Assembly (NCBI RefSeq): GCF_030144325.1
Contig: NZ_CP126307.1
Location: 4,616,001 to 4,680,000 of the forward strand
Reading direction: 5' to 3'
From: Bosea vestrisii
GTDB lineage: Bacteria; Pseudomonadota; Alphaproteobacteria; Rhizobiales; Beijerinckiaceae
DNA length: 64,000 bases
Below the pieces are notes generated by a model. That model saw only the letters and a list, made by a program, of their open reading frames with translations, searched no databases and had not been told where the DNA came from. The translations under genes and the position numbers were made by a program. Positions 44,157 through 53,370 of the stretch are shown piece after piece (position 1 is the stretch's first letter; each line of letters starts with the position of its first letter).

Positions 44157-45122
44157 GTGGCCGTCTATACCGAAGTGCCCGATGACGAGATGGCTGCCTT
44201 CGTGGCGAGCTATGGCATCGGCGATCTGCTCGCGGTGAAGGGTATCGCCGAGGGCGTCTCGAACTCCAATTTCCTGCTCCACACCAGCAAGGCCTTTTAC
44301 ATCCTGACGCTGTACGAGGAGCGGGTCGATCTCGCCGATCTGCCCTTCTTCATCGGCCTGATGGAGCATCTGGCGGCGCGCGGCCTGATCTGTCCGCAGC
44401 CCGTCAAGGCGCTGAACGGCTCGGCCGTTGGCCGCCTGGCCGGCCGCCCGGCCGCGATCGTGACCTTCCTGGACGGGCTGTCGGTGCGGCGTCCGAACGC
44501 GACGCATTGTTCTGAGCTCGGTCGCGGGCTGGCGCTGCTGCACCAGGCCGGCGCTGATTTTCCGATGGAACGGGCCAACTCGCTGTCGGTCCCCGACTGG
44601 CGGCCGCTGGCCGAACGGGCCGGCGCCGCCGCCGACACTGTCTCGCCGGGGCTCGCCAACCGCATCATGGCCGAGATCGACATCCATGAACGCTCATGGC
44701 CGAAGGATTTGCCGCGCGGCGTGATCCATGCCGACCTGTTCCCGAACAATGTCTTCTTCATCAAGGACAGGCTGTCGGGGCTGATCGACTTCTATTTCGC
44801 CTGCACCGACGCCTTCGCCTACGATCTTGCCATCTGCCTGAACTCCTGGTGCTTCGAGGCCGATGCCTCGTTCAACCTGACCAAGGGCCAGGCGCTGCTG
44901 GCCGGCTATGAGAGCGTGCGCCGGCTCGAGGAGGCGGAAGTCGCGGCACTGCCGGCGCTCTGCCGCGGCTCGGCGCTGCGCTTCCTGCTGACGCGGCTGG
45001 TCGACTGGCTGAACGTCCCGCCGGGTGCGTTCGTCAAACCGCTCGATCCGCTCGAATACGACCGCAAGCTCGCTTTCCACCAGCGGGTCTCGGACAGCAG
45101 AGAATACGGATTGAGGCGATGA
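44157..45122 (+). CDS. thrB: homoserine kinase
   Basis: ATP-dependent kinase of threonine synthesis, of the aminoglycoside-phosphotransferase-like type (ThrB2) used by alphaproteobacteria. 321 residues from GTG 44157 (VAVYTEVPDDEM). The catalytic loop GVIHADLFPNNVFF and the following LIDFYFACTDAFAYDLAI are typical. The partner gene thrC is elsewhere in this window (58327-59742). The stop overlaps rnhA by four bases; ispH-thrB-rnhA is a conserved order in the group. Confidence 0.94.
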   Translation: MAVYTEVPDDEMAAFVASYGIGDLLAVKGIAEGVSNSNFLLHTSKAFYILTLYEERVDLADLPFFIGLMEHLAARGLICPQPVKALNGSAVGRLAGRPAAIVTFLDGLSVRRPNATHCSELGRGLALLHQAGADFPMERANSLSVPDWRPLAERAGAAADTVSPGLANRIMAEIDIHERSWPKDLPRGVIHADLFPNNVFFIKDRLSGLIDFYFACTDAFAYDLAICLNSWCFEADASFNLTKGQALLAGYESVRRLEEAEVAALPALCRGSALRFLLTRLVDWLNVPPGAFVKPLDPLEYDRKLAFHQRVSDSREYGLRR

Positions 45123-45565
45123 GCGACATCGTAGAAGTGTGGACGGACGGTGCCTGCTCGGGCAATCCGGGACCTGGCGGCTGGGGCGCGATCCTCGGCT
45201 TCAAGGGCAAGGAGCGCGAGCTCTCCGGTGGCGAGGCGATGACCACCAACAACCGCATGGAGCTGATGGGCGCGATCGCGGCGCTGGAGACGCTGACCCG
45301 GCCCTGCACCGTCGCGCTCCACACCGACAGCCAGTATCTGCGCCAGGGCATCACCAGCTGGATCCATGGCTGGAAGAAGAACGGCTGGAAGACCGCCGAT
45401 CGCAAGCCGGTCAAGAATGAGGAGCTCTGGAAGCGCCTCGACGCCGCGCTGAAGCAGCACAAGATCGAGTGGAAATGGGTCAAGGGCCATGCCGGCGACG
45501 AGATGAACGAGCGCGCCGACGCACTGGCGCGGGCCGGCATGGCGCCGTTCAAGCCGGGGCGGTGA
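45119..45565 (+). CDS. rnhA: ribonuclease HI
   Basis: Cytoplasmic nuclease that cuts the RNA strand of RNA-DNA hybrids. 148 residues with all four carboxylates of the DEDD site: DGACSGNPGPGGW (Asp10), RMELMGAI (Glu), TDSQYL (Asp) and NERADALA (Asp), plus the KGHAGDEMN His loop. Start ATG overlaps the thrB stop. Confidence 0.97.
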   Translation: MSDIVEVWTDGACSGNPGPGGWGAILGFKGKERELSGGEAMTTNNRMELMGAIAALETLTRPCTVALHTDSQYLRQGITSWIHGWKKNGWKTADRKPVKNEELWKRLDAALKQHKIEWKWVKGHAGDEMNERADALARAGMAPFKPGR

Positions 45566-45851
45566 GTGGGCGGCGGGCTGCTATCTCAACGGCAGCCGTG
45601 GGTGGGGGAGGAGAAGTTGGTCAGACGAGCTAAGCACGCCCCGATTGCGCCCTTTGCGGTCGTTGGGCCAAGCGCGGAAAGCGGGCATTCGGACACCCCT
45701 CCCCCTGCGGCCGCGCGGGTGACCTACGTGCCGCGCGACGACAACGGGATCTCGCGCTTCGGCGACTGGCTGCGATTCCAACACTAATTGGGCGATTTAC
45801 GTGGAAATCCGGCTGGTCAAGCAAAGACGTTCTCGGCATCGGTTAGCTCTT
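45566..45851. other. gap between rnhA and the restriction-modification gene
   Basis: 286 bases with no convincing gene, terminator or repeat. It marks the junction between the core ispH-thrB-rnhA block and the acquired restriction-modification gene. Confidence 0.4.
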
Positions 45852-48846
45852 TCACTCTGAAGCCGTACAGCTCGCAAACTGAGCGTCAGCGAGTGTGTCG
45901 TAAAGCTCGACGATCCGATCATGGATCTCGACGTCCCTAAGCTGCTTCCAGTTGATCCTTCGGATGGGCATCTGGCTGACGGCATTGTCGAAATACTCCC
46001 GAATGCCGTTGCTCTTGAGCTTCCCGATGCCCTTGAAGCGGAGGTTCAGGAGCCGAGCGTTCAGGACCGCGCAGATGTACTTGAGGTCCTCCTTCTGGTT
46101 GGTCGGGAAAATCACGGTCGTGTCCGTCAGCCCGACGAAGCTGAAGTCCTCGTCGATCGCGAACCGGTTCTCTTTGGCGAGATAGGGGCAGACAATCCGG
46201 GGGCCGCCGTACAGCTCCTTCTGCAGCGGCCAGGTCCATCTCCACCACTCGCAGTTCCCCCGTATGAAGGCGGCCCGCTTCTCGAGTTCATCCCGCTCGC
46301 TCTCGAGGTACCGCCTCACGCCGGCCGGCAGCGACGAAAACTTCGGAACATCCTCAAGGTAGAGCATTAGCTCGTCGCGATCGAGGATGTGGAAGCGCTG
46401 GATGTCCGTGTTCCGCACGCGATGGCGGACTTGGGCAGGCAGAGCGCCCATGGCGTGGATGGCGGCCCGCGTCTTTCCGCCGAAGACAGAGTTCAGTCCG
46501 GTCTGCATTCCCTGTCCGAGCTTGCACAGGCGGGAGAGCGGTTGGCCGGCCTTGTCGATCCGGGCGAACACGGCGGAGATGTCCGTGTTTGATAACCTCC
46601 AAGGTGTCGAGGAGAGACTCGTGCGGGGAACGGCGAAGCGGGCCAGCTTGTCGCTGTCGGCCAGGAACTTCTCCGTCTGGTCTATCGGCGCGATCGATCC
46701 CGAAACCTTGACGACTCGTGTCTGTCTCGGCCGATCCCTCTTGGAAAGGAGGACCATCGCGGTCGCGATACCGACACCGTCGAAGACGGGGAAGTTCTGG
46801 AAGTCGAAGATCTCGACGACGCCCGAGTTCGCCGACAGGTACGACCGGACCTTCTCGGCCTTTACCGCCTCGAGGAACGCCCGAGAGACGATGAATCCGA
46901 CAATGCCCTGCGTGATCTCCACGCCCTTTGCCAGGAAGTAGTAGTAGATGTCCGTCTTGTCGGTATGGATCTTCGGATAGATGGACTTTAGGGCGCTCGT
47001 CTTGTGGTCGCCGGCGCCCCAGGTCTTGTCGATGCTGAAGTAGGGGGATTACCGACGACCGCGTCGAAGCCGCCTGACCTAAATGCGTCCAGGAACCGGC
47101 TCTTCCAATCGAAGGTGTTGACGGTGTAGCGGGTTTCGGGATCGAGCATATCGGCGGGATAGAGCGCCTTGTACTCGTCCCCAATGAGGGAGTTCCCGCA
47201 CTGGATGTTGTTGCCAAGATCCGGCAGCACGCGGTCCTTGAAGAGGTCCATCTGCTTAGCGATCGCGTCGGAGTTCTCGCCCTCAAGCACCTTCAAGAGA
47301 AGAGAGAGCTTCGTTACCTCGACGGCCTGGGAGTCGATGTCTACGCCGTAGACGTGGTCCAACAGGATCCGCTTGCGCTCGGCGATCCTGAGCTTCCAGC
47401 TGCCCGCGCTCTTATAGATCGTCGCATCCTTGCCCTTGGAGTAGGTCTTCTCGGCGGCGACGTATTGGGCGAGGTACCAGTCCAACAGTTTCTGGTAGAC
47501 TTCGATGAGGAACGAACCTGATCCGCATGCGGGATCGACAACGCGGTAGGGCGCCGAGGCTCTCTTCCCCTTGCGGGAAATGTCGGTCACCTGGGAGGCG
47601 GCGAGGTCGGCGCCGACGGTAGCGTTGACGAGGTACCTGACGATGTAAGACGGCGTGTAGAAGACGCCGCCGGAGCCTTCTTAACCTCTGGCTTCACCTC
47701 GATTTCGGCGACGCCCGCCTTAAGAGTGATCACCTTTCCGAGGAAGCGTTCGTAGACTTGGCCGAGGACGTCGGCCGGCATTTCCGAGAACTCGTAGGGA
47801 CTGTCCGGATAGTACAGGCCGTCTATGATCGGCTTGAGCACCCCGTCCGAGATCTTGAGGGCCGGAGCGACCTCGTCGACTTCGCTGTCCTTCGCATGCT
47901 GCTTGATGAGGTGGAACAGGCCGGAGTTGTATCGGCGATCGGCGTCCATGAAAGATTCGACAAGGCGCTTGTAGATATGCGCCTTCGAGGCGGCGTCCTT
48001 CAGCCGCCCATACTTCTCGATGCCGCGATCCTCGGCGATACGGAGGAACACGATGCGGTCGATCAGGACCTGGACGGCCTGGTTGAGAGCGCGGATGTCG
48101 AGCCCGCGGTTTTTCGACGCGATGTCGATTGCGAGTGCGCTTCTCCAGGACTCGATATCTTCGAGGAACTCGTTGTCGATCGTGGTGGTGCCGCGCCGTG
48201 TCCCGGCTCCGGCGGCGAACTTGCCAAAATTTCCCTTCTGGATCCCGTCCGGAGAGAGCAGCTCGCAAATTTCGCCCCATTTCGTCTCGTAGTCCGCGTA
48301 GCCGTAGAACTTTGCGCGAGCCTTCTTCGCGGAGTCCGTGTTTGCCGGCTTGGCGGCCGCATCGTAGATCGCGAGGTTCTCGAAGTTCGTCAGGACGCAG
48401 AGGCTGAGCTTCGCGCTCCAAGCGTAGCGCCGGATCTGGAAGGCGGCCGCGCCATCGTTGGCGATATTGACCGAAGGCTTTTTGGCTTCGAGCTGGAACT
48501 TGCGGATGCCGCCGATGCGGAACGCGTAGTCCGGCGCCTTGGACTTGCCTTCGACGCGGACGCGATCCTCGTGGAGCACCTCCTTGTACTCGTCGGAATA
48601 ACCCTTCAAGTTAGCCATGTCCCAACCAATAAGCTTGAACAGCGGATCGATCAGCTCGATGCGAGCTTGCGTCTCGTTAAAGGCGTTCTTCCTGAAGTCG
48701 TCGCGGTTCGCGGCATAGCGTGCAACGAGATCTGATAGCTCTTTTGGCGCGGGCAACTGCTTCTCCCATGGCGACTGACTGTCGCGATCGTATACGGGAG
48801 CGTCAATGAGTGGCGAGGAGGATGCTGCATAAATTGGTGTTTTCAC
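45852..48846 (-). pseudogene. type IIG restriction-modification enzyme, two frameshifts
   Basis: Three collinear pieces make one protein of about 998 residues. Piece 1 (from GTG 48846): N-terminal nuclease-like domain with PDYAFRIGG and FQLEAKKP (PD-ExK pattern) and a helical part. Piece 2: N6-adenine methyltransferase with FYTPSYIVRYLV, DPACGSGSFLIEV (SAM motif) and the catalytic NPP(Y). Piece 3: TaqI-like specificity domain with WWRWTWPLQKELYGGPRIVCP. The breaks lie near 47680 and in the G5 run at 47043-47047, where one added C on the coding strand restores NPPYFSIDK. AT-richer than its neighbours and inserted after rnhA, so probably acquired. Confidence 0.85.
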
Positions 48847-49171
48847 GTGTGCCGTCCGAACTGTTATTCGAGGCGCCGGCGGATCGCAGGATTAGCCCTC
48901 GTCGTCGAACAAGGTCTCCGGTGCCGACTGCGTTGCCCGGATCACGCCGTAGACCGTGGACCGACCTTTCTCTTTCAGAGCCCCCATCTCGTAAGCCAAT
49001 TTGCCTGTAGGCCAGCGCGCGAAACAGACTACCCAAAAGCAAGACGTCCAGAGGGCCTTTCAATGGGCCATTTTCGCCCTTCACGGCCACGCTTCGACAG
49101 GTCCGAAATGGGTCGAAAGCGGAACCATCAGACCGGTATCCCGTTCTCTCCGACGCCAAAGCGCCGCGCCC
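48847..49171. other. gap without recognised features
   Basis: 325 bases between the start of the restriction-modification gene and the end of the LLM oxidoreductase gene. Open frames here lack ribosome sites and family resemblance. No terminator, tRNA end or direct repeat marking an integration boundary was seen. Confidence 0.4.
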
Positions 49172-50194
49172 TCAGCGCCAGCCGAGCCCGGGCGCGACAT
49201 GCTTCAGGATCGCCTCGATGACATGGGCGTTGTAGTCGACCCCGAGCTGGTTCGGCACCGTCAGCAACAGCGTGTCCGCCTCGGCGATCGCCTCGTCCCT
49301 GGCCAGCTCGTCGATGAGCTTGTCGGGTTCGGCTGCGTAGCTGCGCCCGAAGATCGCGCGCGTGTTGTCGTCGATGTAGCCGATCGAATCGTCGCCTTGG
49401 TTGCCATGGCCGAAATAGGCGCGGTCGCGGTCGTCGACCAGGGCGAAGATGCTGCGGCTGACCGAGACGCGCGGTTCGCGCGCATGGCCGGCCTCCTTCC
49501 AGGCCTGCCTATAGAGGCGGATCTGCTTGGCCTGCTGGATGTGGAAGGGCTCGCCGCTCTCGTCGGTCTTCAGCGTCGAGCTCTGCAGGTTCATGCCGGC
49601 CTTCGCCGCCCAGACGGCGGTGGCGTCGGAGGAGGCGCCCCACCAGATGCGTTCGCGCAGGCCCTCCGAATGCGGCTCCAGCCGCAGCAGGCCGGGCGGG
49701 TTGGGAAACATCGGGCGCGGATTGGGACGCGCGAAGCCCTCGCCGCGCAGCATGTCGAGGAAGACCTCGGTGTGGCGGCGCGCCATGTCGGCATCGCTCT
49801 GCCCCTCAGCCGGCTGGTAGCCGAAATGGCGCCAGCCATCGATGACCTGCTCTGGCGAGCCGCGGCTGATGCCGAGCTGCAGGCGCCCGCGGGCGATGAG
49901 GTCGGCCGAGCCAGCGTCCTCCGCCATGTAGAGCGGGTTCTCATAGCGCATGTCGATCACGGCGGTGCCGATCTCGATGCGGCTGGTCCGGACGCCGACC
50001 GCAGCCAGCAACGGGAAGGGCGAGGCGAGCTGCCGGGCAAAGTGGTGCACCCTGAAATAGGCGCCGTCAGCCCCCAGTTCTTCGGCCGCAACGGCAAGCT
50101 CGATCGACTGCAGCAGCGTGTCGCCTGCCGAGCGCGTCTGCGACTGCGGCGAGGGCGACCAGTGCCCGAAGGACAGGAAGCCGATCTTCTTCAT
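49172..50194 (-). CDS. LLM class flavin-dependent oxidoreductase
   Basis: 340 residues of the bacterial luciferase-like monooxygenase superfamily (TIM barrel, FMN or F420). Conserved segments are AVAAEELGADGAYFRVHHF, IEIGTAVIDMRYENPLYMAE, RGRLQLGISRGSPEQV and the late SVSRSIFALVDD. Alphaproteobacterial homologues are annotated as alkanal- or NtaA/SnaA-like monooxygenases, but no substrate can be inferred. Stands alone. Confidence 0.88.
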   Translation of the reverse strand: MKKIGFLSFGHWSPSPQSQTRSAGDTLLQSIELAVAAEELGADGAYFRVHHFARQLASPFPLLAAVGVRTSRIEIGTAVIDMRYENPLYMAEDAGSADLIARGRLQLGISRGSPEQVIDGWRHFGYQPAEGQSDADMARRHTEVFLDMLRGEGFARPNPRPMFPNPPGLLRLEPHSEGLRERIWWGASSDATAVWAAKAGMNLQSSTLKTDESGEPFHIQQAKQIRLYRQAWKEAGHAREPRVSVSRSIFALVDDRDRAYFGHGNQGDDSIGYIDDNTRAIFGRSYAAEPDKLIDELARDEAIAEADTLLLTVPNQLGVDYNAHVIEAILKHVAPGLGWR

Positions 50195-50378
50195 GGTGCT
50201 GCGCCTGTGAATGACCGCGAGCGCGGAGCTGTTCCGCGACAGGAAAACGCCCGGGCGGCCGCTGCCGTCGGGCGTATGTGTTCCTCATATAGGCGGCATC
50301 CACGACATTGCCCTGGCGTTCATGCACGGACGCCAATGTCGCGATGCAAGCTTGGCGGGAGCAGTACGGCGCGCCGGT

Positions 50379-50828
50379 TCAGCCCAGCGACTGGCGATAG
50401 ACGATGAAGCCCGATTTCTGCGCGACCTTGTCGTAGAGTTCCTGCGCCTGCAGGTTGCTCTCATGCGTCTGCCAGTAGACGCGGAAGAGGCCTTTCGCCT
50501 CGGCCATCTGCCTGACAGCCTCGATCAGCTTGCGGCCGACGCCGTGGCCGCGCGCCTCCTCGCTGGTGAACAGGTCCTGCAGGTAGCAGATCTCGTTCTG
50601 GCTCCAGGTCGTGCGGTGCAGAACGTAGTTGACGATGCCGAGCGCCTTGCCGTCGCGCTCGGCGATGAAGCCGCCCATTGGCTCCTGGCCGTTCGTCAAT
50701 CGCGTGAAGGTGGTGTCCGTCGTCTCCGGCGTCAGCGACGATTTGTAGAAGGTGATGTAGCCCAGCCAGAGCGGTTCCCAGGCGGCGCGGTCGCTCGCCA
50801 CGAGCGGACGGATGCTGATCTCTGACAT
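50379..50828 (-). CDS. GNAT family N-acetyltransferase
   Basis: 149 residues from ATG 50828 (MSEISIRPLVASDR). The acetyl-CoA site is in YLQDLFTSEEARGHGVGRKLI (R/QxxGxG/A), followed by AKGLFRVYWQTHESNLQAQ and LYDKVAQKSGFIVY, typical of diamine/aminoglycoside-type GNAT enzymes. Substrate unknown. The region upstream contains a RIME-like repeat. Confidence 0.9.
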   Translation of the reverse strand: MSEISIRPLVASDRAAWEPLWLGYITFYKSSLTPETTDTTFTRLTNGQEPMGGFIAERDGKALGIVNYVLHRTTWSQNEICYLQDLFTSEEARGHGVGRKLIEAVRQMAEAKGLFRVYWQTHESNLQAQELYDKVAQKSGFIVYRQSLG

Positions 50829-50937
50829 GGGCTTGGCGTCTCCTCGCTGTTGCGGGGAGGCTAGCGGCGGTCTTCGGCGCTGTCTCATGACAAGCGCAGA
50901 TCGGATCGATCGGATTCGGTGCTGGGATTGGCTCGGC

Positions 50938-51043
50938 GTCATGCTCGGGCTTGACCCGAGCATCGCAGGCCGGAGGAGGCGCCAGCAAGCGCCTTCTCGT
51001 CATGAGATTCTCGGATCTACGCTGCGCTTCGTCCGAGAATGAC
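50938..51043. repeat. RIME-like 106-bp intergenic repeat, copy 1
   Basis: Starts GTCATGCTCGGGCTTGACC and ends GTCCGAGAATGAC. It contains two dyads: ATGCTCGGG/CCCGAGCAT at the left and ATTCTCGG/CCGAGAAT at the right. A second copy of the same length lies at 53256-53361. Size and double-palindrome layout match RIME1 elements of Rhizobium, which are 106-109 bp. Confidence 0.85.
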
Positions 51044-51052
51044 GGGCTCGGC

Positions 51053-51538
51053 TCAGAGCTGGCTCAGCAGCGCCTCGGCGCCGGAGAGGTCGGCCTTGCC
51101 CGGCGCGTCCTCGACATTGAGTGTGGTCACGACGCCGTCCTCGACGATCATCGAATAGCGCTGCGAGCGGGTGCCGAGGCCGAAGCCCGAGCCGTCCATC
51201 GACAGGCCGATCTCCTTGGCGAAGTCGGCATTGCCGTCGGAGAGGAAGGTGATCACGCCGACGCCGCCGGTTGCCTTCGACCAGGCATCCATGACGAAGA
51301 CGTCGTTGACGCCGGTGACGAAGATCTCTTCGACGCCCTTGGCCTTGATCTCGGCCGCCTTGTTCACAAAGCCGGGCAGATGGTTTTTGTGGCAGGTCGG
51401 CGTGAAGGCGCCCGGCACTGCGAAGAGCACGATCTTGCGGCCCTTGAACAGGTCGTCCGTGGTCTTGGCGGCCGGCCCGTCGGCCGTCATCACGCGAAAC
51501 GTCGCCTGCGGAAGCTTGTCACCGACCTTGATCGCCAT
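51053..51538 (-). CDS. 1-Cys peroxiredoxin, Prx5-like
   Basis: Thiol peroxidase for H2O2 or alkyl hydroperoxides. 161 residues from ATG 51538; the ATG at 51544 is only two bases from the AGGAG, whereas 51538 has eight, the better spacing. The peroxidatic Cys49 is in PGAFTPTCHKNHLPGF. No other Cys is present, so reduction must use glutathione/glutaredoxin or another thiol. The FVMDAWSKATGG and TRSQRYSMIVEDG segments are family hallmarks. Confidence 0.92.
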   Translation of the reverse strand: MAIKVGDKLPQATFRVMTADGPAAKTTDDLFKGRKIVLFAVPGAFTPTCHKNHLPGFVNKAAEIKAKGVEEIFVTGVNDVFVMDAWSKATGGVGVITFLSDGNADFAKEIGLSMDGSGFGLGTRSQRYSMIVEDGVVTTLNVEDAPGKADLSGAEALLSQL

Positions 51539-51581
51539 CGCCATGTCTCCTGCTGCGGCGTCGCGCCGCCCGGGCGCAGGG

Positions 51582-52421
51582 TTACGGCTTCGCGTTGCCG
51601 ATGTCGAGTTCGAGCCGCGTCTCCACCGCCTGCGGTTTTCCGCGCACGGTGATGATCAGCGGCGTCGGACCGGTCGCCCCCTTCGGGCGCTCGACGATCT
51701 TGAGTTTTGCGGCGACCGTGCCGTCGGGCTGCTGCGTCAGTATAGGCCGGCCGAACGACCACATCCCGGCGCCCTCGACGAAGACATCCTCCACCGAACC
51801 GCCCTCGGGCGCCTTCAGCAGCAGCTTCACCGCGGCGTCGCTATGCGTGACCTCCAGGATCGAAAGGCGATCGCTGGCCTCGCCGACCTTGATCGCATGC
51901 GGGATCATTGCTTCGAACTGCTCCAGCCGCGGCGAGGCCACCGACGTGACGCCCGGCTCGAGCCACAGGCGCGCCTCGCCCTTGGCGGGCACGCAGATCT
52001 TGTCGCAGACTGCATAGTCGAGCTTCAGCACGACCGTGACCGGGCGCGCCGGGTCGATCGGCTGGACCGAGACCGGCACTACCACCTGGCCGACATAGCC
52101 GATGCCGGAGCCGGCGCCGTCCTCGAAGCGCTCGGGGGTCGGCCAGCGGACATCGAGCCCGCCGACATTCTCAGATCCGCTCCAGTCGAAGATCGGTGGT
52201 ACGCCGGCGTCGCCGGGGCTGCGCCAATAGGTCTTGAAGCCAGGCGACATCGTGATCTCGACGCCGATGCGCTGCTTGCCCGAAGGCGCGGTCGCGCCCG
52301 CGATCAGGCGCACTGACGAATATGCGGCCTTGGACCATGGCGAAGCCGCGCCTTCCTGCGCGGAAGCCGGCGCGCCGAGCGCAAGCGCGGCCAGGAGAGT
52401 GAGGGCTGTGACCGTTTTCAC
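51582..52421 (-). CDS. secreted DsbD N-terminal-like domain protein
   Basis: 279 residues from GTG 52421. Signal peptide to APASAQ at about 22. The mature part resembles the periplasmic alpha domain of DsbD: MSPGFKTYWRSPGDAGVPP, WPTPERFED, and YAVCDKICVPAKGEARL with a Cys pair. The membrane and thioredoxin parts of DsbD are absent, as in many alphaproteobacterial annotations. A role in periplasmic thiol transfer is likely but not shown. 37 bases upstream of the peroxiredoxin gene's end of gap, same strand. Confidence 0.85.
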   Translation of the reverse strand: MKTVTALTLLAALALGAPASAQEGAASPWSKAAYSSVRLIAGATAPSGKQRIGVEITMSPGFKTYWRSPGDAGVPPIFDWSGSENVGGLDVRWPTPERFEDGAGSGIGYVGQVVVPVSVQPIDPARPVTVVLKLDYAVCDKICVPAKGEARLWLEPGVTSVASPRLEQFEAMIPHAIKVGEASDRLSILEVTHSDAAVKLLLKAPEGGSVEDVFVEGAGMWSFGRPILTQQPDGTVAAKLKIVERPKGATGPTPLIITVRGKPQAVETRLELDIGNAKP

Positions 52422-52629
52422 GCGCTTGATTTAGGCGATCCCGTCCAACTTTGCGAGGATGATACCGATGCTGTGATCCCGTATCGGGACATGTTCAAGC
52501 ATCGCCAGTTTTGCGCCAGCATTACGGCGAGTACGATCGGGGCGTTTCAGGGCACGTTCGCGCTACGCCGGAAGGCGGGGATCGCTACCGAGCCAAAGTG
52601 ATTCCCACATCAGACCAACATGCTCTACC

Positions 52630-53250
52630 ATGGCGAACATGAATCTCGGCTCGAACCAGCGCGTCAGCGGACGCAGCTATCTCGACGGGCAATGCCTGAT
52701 CGCCATGCCGGGCATGAGCGATCAGCGCTTCGCCCGCAGCGTCGTCTATCTCTGCGCCCACTCCGAGGATGGCGCGATGGGCATCATCGTCAACAAGCCC
52801 GCCCCCGATACGCGCTTTCCCGAGCTGCTCGTCCAGCTCGACGTGATCCCGCCCGACCAGGCGATTCGCCTGCCGAGCCAGGCCGAGAAGGTGAAGGTCC
52901 TGCGCGGTGGGCCGGTCGAGACCAAGCGGGGCTTCGTCCTGCACAGCGCCGACTTCTTCCTGGAATCGGCAACGCTGCCGATCGATGACGGCATCTGCCT
53001 GACTGCGACGCTCGACATCCTGCGCGCCATCGCTGTCGGCACCGGGCCGGAGAGTGCGGTTCTGGCGCTCGGCTATGCCGGCTGGGGGGCCGGGCAGCTC
53101 GAATCCGAAATCCAGTCCAATGGCTGGCTGCATTGCCCGGCCGACCAGGCGCTGCTCTTCGACGATGCGCTCGACACCAAATACACCCGCGCGCTCGGCA
53201 AGCTCGGCATCGACCCGGCCTTCCTGTCGAAAGACGCCGGGCACGCCTGA
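52630..53250 (+). CDS. YqgE/AlgH family protein (DUF179)
   Basis: 206 residues. Matches the YqgE/AlgH family: GQCLIAMPGMSDQRFARSVV, CAHSEDGAMGIIVNKPAP, LRGGPVETKRGFVLHS and GYAGWGAGQLESEI. Function is unknown; in Pseudomonas AlgH affects alginate, and in many bacteria it neighbours yqgF, which is not seen here. Start ATG 52630. A RIME-like repeat follows directly. Confidence 0.94.
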   Translation: MANMNLGSNQRVSGRSYLDGQCLIAMPGMSDQRFARSVVYLCAHSEDGAMGIIVNKPAPDTRFPELLVQLDVIPPDQAIRLPSQAEKVKVLRGGPVETKRGFVLHSADFFLESATLPIDDGICLTATLDILRAIAVGTGPESAVLALGYAGWGAGQLESEIQSNGWLHCPADQALLFDDALDTKYTRALGKLGIDPAFLSKDAGHA

Positions 53251-53255
53251 AGAGC

Positions 53256-53361
53256 GTCATGCTCGGGCTCGGCTCGAGCATCTCAGGCCGGAAGAGGCTC
53301 CAACCGGAGCCTGCTTGTCACGAGATTCTTGGGTCTGCGCTTCGCTTCGCCCGAGAATGAC
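53256..53361. repeat. RIME-like 106-bp intergenic repeat, copy 2
   Basis: Begins GTCATGCTCGGGCTCGGC and ends GCCCGAGAATGAC, the same length and orientation as the copy at 50938-51043 with many substitutions in the middle. The right dyad (ATTCTTGGG/CCCGAGAAT) is preserved with one G-T change. It fills the gap between yqgE and the convergent GGDEF/EAL gene. Confidence 0.85.
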
Positions 53362-53370
53362 GCTTGGTGC

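Noticed and set aside
45566..45787. 73-codon open frame after rnhA
   Set aside because: No ribosome site or recognisable motif, Pro/Arg-rich composition typical of noncoding GC-rich DNA.
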